Shown: positions 1-7,083 of the stretch, piece after piece
How the letters are laid out: each line of letters begins with the position of its first letter
How positions within the stretch are numbered: position 1 is the first letter of the stretch
Assembly: GCF_010692555.1 (NCBI RefSeq)
Contig: NZ_JAAHHG010000046.1
Location: forward strand, 1-38,558
DNA length: 38,558 bases
Reading direction: 5' to 3'
Source of the DNA: Okeania sp. SIO3B5
Lineage (GTDB): Bacteria > Cyanobacteriota > Cyanobacteriia > Cyanobacteriales > Microcoleaceae
Notes under the pieces: model-generated
The model's database searches: none
The model's input: only the letters and a program-made list of their open reading frames with translations
What the model was told of the DNA's origin: nothing
Position numbers and translations under genes: made by a program

Positions 1-76
1 CCTACACTACGATCTTACGATCGAAATGAGCCTCCGGAAAAATATCAACATTTTGATCGAAGAGTGTTTTTTTTTG

Positions 77-128
77 CTTAAACTATACTTAACCTAATGG
101 CAAACTTTTATTAAAGATTACTTAATTT
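77..128 (+). promoter_or_regulatory. Pho box upstream of the RTX phosphatase
   Basis: Octamers recur with an exact 11-bp period (8 bp plus 3 bp spacer): CTTAAACT at 77, CTTAACCT at 88, GGCAAACT at 99 (weak), ATTAAAGA at 110 and CTTAATTT at 121. Cyanobacterial Pho boxes bound by PhoB/SphR are tandem 8-bp repeats of the type YTTAAYYW separated by 3 bp. The array ends 57 bp before the phosphatase start codon, which fits an activator site for phosphate-starvation induction. The first two units match best. Seen: units and spacing. Inferred: PhoB control. Confidence 0.72.
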
Positions 129-184
129 TATAGGGATATGATGACCTAGAAAAATCATGAAATTTAATTAATTAGTAAAGCTAT

Positions 185-2710
185 ATGGAACCAATTCAAC
201 TGCAAATTCTTCATGCTGCCGATCAAGAAGCAGGTATTCCGGCGATCGAAGATGCTGTTAATTTTTCCGCAGTTATGAATGCTCTAGAAGATGATTTTAC
301 AAATACATTAAAATTATCTTCTGGAGACATTTATATTGCCGGACCTTTTTTCAATGCTAGTGACGGAATTTATGGCGAACCAGGCATTGGTGATATTTTA
401 ATTAACAATGCTCTGGGGTTTCAAGCAGTTGCTGTTGGTAATCATGAATTAGACCTGGGAACAGGCGCTTTTGCTAATCTTATTCCAGCTAACTCTGAAA
501 TCACCGGGCCGGGAATTGATGAGGGAGGATATCTTGGTACTCAGTTCCCCTATCTCAGCACCAATATTGATTTTTCCCTTGAATTCGATGATGATGAAGA
601 TACCATCGATCTTGCAGACTTCATTGTAGAAGATGGTGGAGCACCCCAACCTAATACAATTTCCGGGAGCGTTGTCATTGAAGTAGGCGGGGAAGAAATA
701 GGAATAGTCGGTGCAACTACTCCTGCCTTACCTGCCATTTCTTCCACTGGCGATCTTGTTGTTTCCCCCTCAGACAGTGACGATATCGCAGCTTTGGCTG
801 AAATTATTCAAGAAACAGTAGATGAATTAACCGCCACAGGTATTAATAAAGTTATTCTGCTCACCCACATGCAGCAGATTAGTATTGAAGAAGAATTAGC
901 AGAACTGCTGACAGATGTCGATGTCATTATGGCTGGTGGTTCCAATACTCTCCTCGCCAGAGAAGATGACCCCCTACGAGATGGAGATACTCGCGGGGGT
1001 TCCTATCCTCTAGAATTTACTTCTGCGAGCGATGAACCTGTATTAGTTATCAACACCGACGGCAACTATAAATATGTCGGTCGCCTCATTGCTGACTTTG
1101 ACGAAAACGGTATTATTACAAGTTTTGATGAAGACTTAAGTGGTGTTTATGCCACTGATGATGAGGGAGTTGACCGAGTTTACGAGGAAGATGTCGATCC
1201 TGAAGATGTAGCTGACCCCACAATAGTAGCTGTGACAAATGCTATTAATGAGAATATTTCTGACAGAGACGGCAATATTTTCGGTTCCACAGATGTATTC
1301 CTCAATGGTACGAGAGGAGATGTCCGTACCCAAGAAACTAATCTGGGAAATTTGACAGCGGATGCAAATTTATTTATTGCCCAAGAATACGACCCTGATG
1401 TGGTAGTTTCCATTAAAAACGGTGGCGGTATCCGTGACAATATCGGTCAGTCGTTTATTCCTCCTGGGGGTACTTCCGATGATTTGCTGCAGTTGCCTCC
1501 TGCTGGAAACTCTTTTGCAGGTAAAGAAGAGGGGCAAATTTCCCAGCTAGATATTGAAAATTCCCTCCGTTTCAATAATGACCTCAGTTTACTAACAGTT
1601 ACCGCAGAAGAACTCAAACAAATTATCGAGCATGGTGTTGCAGCAACTACAGACGATTCAACTCCCGGTCAGTTTCCGCAGGTGGGCGGCCTTGCTTTCA
1701 GTTTTGATGCCACTCAACAAGCTATCGAATTTGATGATACAGGCGTTGTTACAGATGGAGAGCGAGTCAGAAGTCTGGCTATTGTGGATGAAAATGGAGC
1801 GATCGCTGATGTGGTAGTGAGTGATGGAGAGATAGTAGGAGACGCAGACCGGGAAATTAGGCTAGTGACTCTCGGTTTCATCGCAGGTGGTGGCGATAGC
1901 TATCCTTTCCCACTACTGGGAGAAGACAGAGTTGACTTGGCAGATGAAAGTTTGCCATCAGGAGCAACTAATAATGCTAACTTTACTAATAATGCTACCG
2001 AGCAAGATGCCTTAGCTGAATATTTATCAGTGAATTTTCCGGAAAATGGCAACCCTAGTTTCAGCAATGCAGATACACCTCCAGAGCAAGACGAGCGCAT
2101 TCAGAATTTGTCTGTACGCCAGGATACAGTGTTAGTGATTCGGGGTGGTGACGACGATGATACTCTTGTTGGTAGCGATATTGACGATACTATTATTGGT
2201 GCTGAGGGTAATGACTTCCTTTATGGTAGAGATGGCGACGATATTTTAGAAGGTCGTCCTGGTTTTGACCGCTTGTTTGGTGGTAGTGGTAATGATACTC
2301 TCAATGGAGGTCAAGGACGCGATCGCCTCAATAGTGGTCCTGGAGATGATGTCATGACTGGTGGTGCAAGTATTGACCGCTTTATCTTTAATACAAATCA
2401 AGCTTATGACCAAGATGATTTTGGAGAAGATAGAATTACTGATTTTGATATAGAGCAAGATATTATTCTCATCAACAGGACAACTTTCACTGCTATTGAT
2501 AGTGGGGATAGTTTTGAGGATATATTTGCCACTGTTACCAGTGATAATGATGCTGCAACAGAGGATGCCGTCATTGTATACAATACAGATAATGGTAATT
2601 TATTCTATAACCAAAATGGTAGTGATGCTGGTTTAGGTAATGGAGGTCTATTTGTTACATTAGATAATGCACCTGTAGTTGATGCTGACAATTTCTCATT
2701 TGTTGGATAG
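185..2710 (+). CDS. Atypical alkaline phosphatase / 5'-nucleotidase-like protein with RTX tail
   Basis: An 841-residue secreted phosphoesterase. The N-terminal metallophosphatase domain shows ILHAADQEAG (residues 8-17), LSSGD (D48), GNHELD (N86, H87) and LLTHM (H228). The 5'-nucleotidase C-terminal domain follows, with GGGIRDN near residue 415. Residues about 650-725 carry glycine/aspartate nonapeptides (GGSGNDTLNGG type), which are calcium-binding RTX repeats, followed by a C-terminal region typical of type I secretion substrates. There is no N-terminal signal peptide, consistent with C-terminal secretion. The usual GGHSHT metal-binding motif is replaced by AGGSNT (250-255), a feature I recall from cyanobacterial atypical PhoA-like phosphatases. 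A Pho box upstream supports a phosphorus-scavenging role outside the cell. The exact substrate is unknown: phosphomonoesters or nucleotides. Confidence 0.85.
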   Translation: MEPIQLQILHAADQEAGIPAIEDAVNFSAVMNALEDDFTNTLKLSSGDIYIAGPFFNASDGIYGEPGIGDILINNALGFQAVAVGNHELDLGTGAFANLIPANSEITGPGIDEGGYLGTQFPYLSTNIDFSLEFDDDEDTIDLADFIVEDGGAPQPNTISGSVVIEVGGEEIGIVGATTPALPAISSTGDLVVSPSDSDDIAALAEIIQETVDELTATGINKVILLTHMQQISIEEELAELLTDVDVIMAGGSNTLLAREDDPLRDGDTRGGSYPLEFTSASDEPVLVINTDGNYKYVGRLIADFDENGIITSFDEDLSGVYATDDEGVDRVYEEDVDPEDVADPTIVAVTNAINENISDRDGNIFGSTDVFLNGTRGDVRTQETNLGNLTADANLFIAQEYDPDVVVSIKNGGGIRDNIGQSFIPPGGTSDDLLQLPPAGNSFAGKEEGQISQLDIENSLRFNNDLSLLTVTAEELKQIIEHGVAATTDDSTPGQFPQVGGLAFSFDATQQAIEFDDTGVVTDGERVRSLAIVDENGAIADVVVSDGEIVGDADREIRLVTLGFIAGGGDSYPFPLLGEDRVDLADESLPSGATNNANFTNNATEQDALAEYLSVNFPENGNPSFSNADTPPEQDERIQNLSVRQDTVLVIRGGDDDDTLVGSDIDDTIIGAEGNDFLYGRDGDDILEGRPGFDRLFGGSGNDTLNGGQGRDRLNSGPGDDVMTGGASIDRFIFNTNQAYDQDDFGEDRITDFDIEQDIILINRTTFTAIDSGDSFEDIFATVTSDNDAATEDAVIVYNTDNGNLFYNQNGSDAGLGNGGLFVTLDNAPVVDADNFSFVG

Positions 2711-2730
2711 TTAGTACAGATATTAGGGGT

Positions 2731-2779
<49 letters not shown>

Positions 2780-2880
2780 ATGGGAATGAGCGAGGAGGTA
2801 GGAGCTAAATTTTGTCCCAAGATTGTTCTGCTTACAGTGCTTTTCAAATGGATGAACTACATTGCCATAACCAAAACCCT

Positions 2881-2908
2881 GTAGGGACGTTGCATGCAAC
2901 GTCCCTAC
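2881..2908. repeat. Perfect 28-bp palindrome, copy 1
   Basis: A perfect 14+14 palindrome with half-site GTAGGGACGTTGCA. A second copy with one mismatch lies at 16185-16212. Such short dispersed hairpins are common in cyanobacterial genomes. Here it is nested inside a MITE. Confidence 0.8.
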
Positions 2909-3131
2909 AGTGGTCTACTGAAATGAAAACTGCTATAACTATGAGCCTAAAATACGCTCCATGCATGAGCATCAAGAGCTGAAAACCAGGTACTTTTAAA
3001 GGCCCTAAAAAGGCACTTGTCTTTATATGTCAATGCTTTTAGATTTAATCAGCCTGCCCTAATTAGTGATAAAAAACTTTCTCCTTTTCCTCCTCTTTTT
3101 TCTTGCTTCTTGCTTGTTCCTTCTTTCTTCC

Positions 3132-3165
3132 CTCCTGACTCCTGACTCCTGAGGACTGACTCCTC
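3132..3165 (+). repeat. Short heptamer array (CTCCTGA)
   Basis: Three exact CTCCTGA heptamers followed by degenerate copies, just downstream of the CHAT gene's 3' end, in a pyrimidine-rich stretch. Nothing else is recognisable between 3066 and 3201. Confidence 0.6.
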
Positions 3166-3201
3166 GGTGGTTTATTTATAACTGTTCAACCGGACATGAT
3201 A

Positions 3202-6200
3202 TTACCAAGGACTACCAACCATGGTAAACCCTGCCCAATAATAAGGATGGGAAAAATTTTGATTTTTCTGATGTGCCAACTCAGGAGGCAAAGGTACTTC
3301 CCCACGACTACCAGACCCCCTCAAAATCCCATCTTCGATCGCAACTTTACCTTTCAACATTGCCAACTGGGTTTGTCGCAACACTTCTGCCTTAATATTG
3401 GTATTACCCAAATGAGAATAAAATTCTGTCATTAACCCTAATGTTCCCTCATCGCTAACCAACCATAAACTTGCCAATACTGACTTAACTCCCGTGGCCA
3501 CTGCAAAACCAGCAAAACCTAATTCTGCTTCTTTATTTCCTACTGCGGTTTGACAAGCGGACAATACTAATAATTCCACTGGTGGTTGACTCCAACCTAA
3601 CTTTCTGACTTGATTTAATCGCAATTTTTCATCCCACAACTGAATATATGAATTACTCACATTTCCACCATTAAATTCAGCATGAGTAGCCAAATGAATA
3701 ATCGGATAAGGATAATTTTGACGTTGATTAATTAAATTTTTCAGAGTAAATTCTTCATTGAGAAACATATTACCCTGCCATAAATTTTGAGAAATAGTTT
3801 CTAACTCTACAGGTACAGCAAATAAGGGCGCTTGTTCTGTAAATTCACTGGCTCCCATAGCTAATAAAGTAGTATTATGAACAGAATTATAACGACTATC
3901 CATTAAACTGACACTGGGAATACTACTAATGCTGTATTTTTCTATTAAAAATTGTTCTCCATCATGTAAAGCTGCTAAGGGTAATAAACGAAATCCTACA
4001 TCCATGCTAAATAAAATTGTATCAATATTGGCTGCTTCTAATTCGGCAGTAATGGGGGCTATTAATAATTGATATAATTGTTGAGATGCTGCTAAATAAC
4101 TTGTGGTTTGGCGTTGTTTTAGATCGGTAATTTCTAGTATTAATTCTATGGTGGCTAGCTTTAATTTATCGCGATTGGCTGTAGAAATTGTTTTGAGAAT
4201 TGGTTGACCTTTTTTGGTAAATAAGATTATCTGTAATTGGTCTGAGTAAGCATTGATATAAACAACAGCAGATTCTTTTCCTGTTTGATTTGCTATATCT
4301 GTTAAAATATCTCGGACATTTTGTGTAGAAAGTAATTTTTCGTCAAAATCTTCTCCGAAGTAATCTGAATATTCGTTTATGCGTTGTTGTTCTAACATTG
4401 TTACTATTTTGTCTGAACCTGTGGCTACTGTCAGGGTATTGGTATTAATAGTATCGATGATATTTAATATTTTTTTTGTGTCGGTGGTGTTGTTGATAGA
4501 TTCTTCAGTTTGCTCTTTAGCAGTGGCAGTATTTGTTGTTTGGTCGTTGTTACTAGGGGCGGTAATTGAAATTAAGTTGGAGGTAGAAGGGATTTCTGGA
4601 CTGTTTGTATCTAAAGAATTTGTGGGAGTATTTAAAATATTGGGATTATTAGCATTGTCTTGATCGATGAGAGGATTATTAATCGAGGTATTGTTATTAG
4701 GAGGTGCAGAAATTTCTGCTATATTTTGATTAGTTCCATCGTTCTGAATATTGATAGATTCATTCCCTGTATTTTGATTGATTCCTCCTATATTTTGATT
4801 AGTTCCATCGTTCTGAATATTGATAGATTCATTCCCTGTATTTTGATTGATTTCTCCTATATTTTGATTAGTTCCATCGTTCTGAATATTGATAGATTCA
4901 TTTCCAGCATTTTGATTGACTTCTCCAAGATTTTGATTAGTTCCATCGTTCTGAATATTGATAGATTCATTTCCGGCATTTTGAGTTACTTCACCCAGAT
5001 TTTGATTCCCTTCTGCAATGGCAATATTAGTGGCATCATTTCCAGCATTTTGAGTTACTTCACCCAGATTTTGATTCCCTTCTGCAATGGCAATATTAGT
5101 GGCATCATTTCCAGCATTTTGAGTTACTTCACCCAGATTTTGATTCCCTTCTGCAATGGCAATATTAGTGGCATCATTTCCAGCATTTTGAGTTACTTCA
5201 CCCAGATTTTGATTCCCTTCTGCAATGGCAATATTAGTGGCATCATTTCCAGCATTTTGAGTCACATTCCCCAGATTTTGATTCCCTTCTGCAATGGCAA
5301 TATTAGTGGCATCATTTCCAGCATTTTGAGTCACATTCCCCAGATTTTGATTCCCTTCTGCAATGGCAATATTAGTAGCATCATTTCCAGCATTTTGAGT
5401 TACATTCCCCAGATTTTGATTACCTTCTGCAATAGCAATATTAGTGGCATCATTTCCAGCATTTTGAGTTACATCACCCAGATTTTGATTACCTTCTGTA
5501 ATGGCAATATTAGTGGCATCATTTCCAGCATTTTGAGTCACATCACCCAGATTTTGATTACCTTCTGTAATGGCAATATTATTAGCATCGCCCTCTGCAT
5601 TTTGATTAATATCTCCTATATTCTGGTCTCCTCCAGAATCAATATTAATATTTGTATCTCCATCTCCTGCATTCTCATTAATATCTCCAGTATTAACATC
5701 CTCCGTTGCTCTGAGTATTAAATTTCCTATGGTGCCATCAGAGCTAATTTCAATATCATAAGTTGTAATAGAGCCATCTGTAGCTTCCACATTTATTGCA
5801 CCTGCACTCGTTGTACCGATAGAAGTTAAGTCTCCCGTACCTACTTCCTCTCCGTTAATAACTATATTGCCACTACTTCCTTCCGGCGCTTGTGTAGTCA
5901 CATTACCTGTATTAACTGTTGCTGTACGACTCTGTATCCTCAAATTACCACTTTCAGTCGCACCAAAAGATGACACATTTGCTAAATTCACACTTTCTAG
6001 AGCATTCAGATCGACATTTCCTCCTATGCCTTCGTCTGAAAAAGAGTCAATATTCCCAGTTGAATTAACCTCACCTGTTCCACTTTCAACTGTAACATTA
6101 CCTCCCTGTTCCCTTCCCTGAGAACGAATGCCACTAATAGTTATATTTCCAGGGGATGTAAGAGTGACATTTCCAGCTATTCCTTCTGTAGAAAAAGTGT

Positions 6201-7083
6201 TTAACTCTCCTTGAGCATCTATACTATTTTCACTGCGACTGTCTATAGTAATATCCCCTCCTCCTTCTGCTCCCTGAGATAGAATATTTTCTAGATGAAT
6301 GTGTTCCTCCGCCATAATAGTCACATTTCCAGCAGTACCTCTTTCTGAAAAAGTTTCTATAGCTGTTGTGGCATTTATTTCTCCAGTTTGGCTAGCGATC
6401 GTAATATCTCCTCCTGTCGTTGGTTTTTCTGGGTTAAGAGCGCTAGCTGTTAGGAGACCGATAGTAATATTATCTCTAGCATTGAGAGTAATATTGCCAG
6501 AACCATCAGGAGAACGAGAATTGATAACACCAGCGGTGGTATCTATTGCGCCATTGTTACTGGTGATAGTGATATTTCCTGCTACTCCCCTGGTTGCTGC
6601 TCCTTGAGGTAGGGGTATGAGAGTAAAGTTATCATTTACTGTTTGTTGTTGCCTGACAAAGCCTGATGCTAGGTCTATTTGACCTGCTTCTATTGCGCTA
6701 TCCGCAATAATATCAATTTTGCCCGTGTCGCCAATATCTGCTCCGGAATATATTCTTGCTGTTGCAGTGTTAATATTGTTGCCTGCTTCCAGAATAATAT
6801 CTCCCCCTCTCCCCATCTCCGTGTCTCCGCGTCTCCGTGTCTCTTCGTCTCCCCCTCTCCCCATCTCCGTGTCTCCGCGTCTCCGTGTCTCTTCGTCTCC
6901 CCCTCTCCCCATCTCCGTGTCTCCGCGTCTCCGTGTCTCTTCGTCTCCCCCTCTCCCCATCGAGGTTAATGTTTCCTCCGTTACCTGTGGAGGAAGTAGA
7001 GGCGGAAATAAAACCGTCGTTGCTGAAATTGATGTTGAGGTCTGGGTTATCTTTGTAGGGACTAAGGGTAAGAGTGCCAGCAT
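3202..7083 (-). CDS. CHAT-domain protease, C-terminal part of a broken FHA/CHAT protein
   Basis: The frame gives 1,293 residues, but only the part below about 6803 is native. The first ~95 residues are antisense-like sequence and a 48-bp repeat array. Genuine sequence starts at GGDIILEAGN and continues the beta-helix-type GNI/GDI-rich stalk of the gene at 6770-9991. Next come twelve 23-residue Asn/Gln-rich repeats, a Ser/Thr/Asn-rich linker, and a C-terminal CHAT domain (about residues 950-1293). The caspase-like dyad is visible: His1134 in HLATHAEF and Cys1177 in LSACQTA. CHAT domains are caspase-family peptidases used in bacterial defence, secretion and self-processing; the target here is unknown. 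Without its signal peptide and stalk, expression of this piece alone is doubtful. Confidence 0.8.
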   Translation of the reverse strand: MLALLPLVPTKITQTSTSISATTVLFPPLLPPQVTEETLTSMGRGGDEETRRRGDTEMGRGGDEETRRRGDTEMGRGGDEETRRRGDTEMGRGGDIILEAGNNINTATARIYSGADIGDTGKIDIIADSAIEAGQIDLASGFVRQQQTVNDNFTLIPLPQGAATRGVAGNITITSNNGAIDTTAGVINSRSPDGSGNITLNARDNITIGLLTASALNPEKPTTGGDITIASQTGEINATTAIETFSERGTAGNVTIMAEEHIHLENILSQGAEGGGDITIDSRSENSIDAQGELNTFSTEGIAGNVTLTSPGNITISGIRSQGREQGGNVTVESGTGEVNSTGNIDSFSDEGIGGNVDLNALESVNLANVSSFGATESGNLRIQSRTATVNTGNVTTQAPEGSSGNIVINGEEVGTGDLTSIGTTSAGAINVEATDGSITTYDIEISSDGTIGNLILRATEDVNTGDINENAGDGDTNINIDSGGDQNIGDINQNAEGDANNIAITEGNQNLGDVTQNAGNDATNIAITEGNQNLGDVTQNAGNDATNIAIAEGNQNLGNVTQNAGNDATNIAIAEGNQNLGNVTQNAGNDATNIAIAEGNQNLGNVTQNAGNDATNIAIAEGNQNLGEVTQNAGNDATNIAIAEGNQNLGEVTQNAGNDATNIAIAEGNQNLGEVTQNAGNDATNIAIAEGNQNLGEVTQNAGNESINIQNDGTNQNLGEVNQNAGNESINIQNDGTNQNIGEINQNTGNESINIQNDGTNQNIGGINQNTGNESINIQNDGTNQNIAEISAPPNNNTSINNPLIDQDNANNPNILNTPTNSLDTNSPEIPSTSNLISITAPSNNDQTTNTATAKEQTEESINNTTDTKKILNIIDTINTNTLTVATGSDKIVTMLEQQRINEYSDYFGEDFDEKLLSTQNVRDILTDIANQTGKESAVVYINAYSDQLQIILFTKKGQPILKTISTANRDKLKLATIELILEITDLKQRQTTSYLAASQQLYQLLIAPITAELEAANIDTILFSMDVGFRLLPLAALHDGEQFLIEKYSISSIPSVSLMDSRYNSVHNTTLLAMGASEFTEQAPLFAVPVELETISQNLWQGNMFLNEEFTLKNLINQRQNYPYPIIHLATHAEFNGGNVSNSYIQLWDEKLRLNQVRKLGWSQPPVELLVLSACQTAVGNKEAELGFAGFAVATGVKSVLASLWLVSDEGTLGLMTEFYSHLGNTNIKAEVLRQTQLAMLKGKVAIEDGILRGSGSRGEVPLPPELAHQKNQNFSHPYYWAGFTMVGSPW
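4738..5565 (-). repeat. Twelve 69-bp tandem repeats inside the CHAT gene
   Basis: Exactly 828 bp, or 12 x 69 bp, encoding 23-residue units of the type EGNQNLGEVTQNAGN plus a DATNIAIA- or ESINIQND-like end. Units 1-8 share the DATNIAI ending; units 9-12 share ESINIQND. Neighbouring units are nearly identical in DNA, which suggests recent expansion. Degenerate units flank the array (NQNAEGDANNIAIT before, GTNQNIAEI after). Confidence 0.92.

Noticed and set aside
4738-5565. CRISPR-like regular repeat spacing
   Set aside because: The whole 69-bp unit is repeated without unique spacers and is read as protein in a long frame.
4660-5721. Long plus-strand frame of 353 codons with a repeated ILIPFCNGNISGIISS pattern
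   Set aside because: It is the antisense shadow of the 69-bp repeats of the CHAT gene; no independent start context or family.
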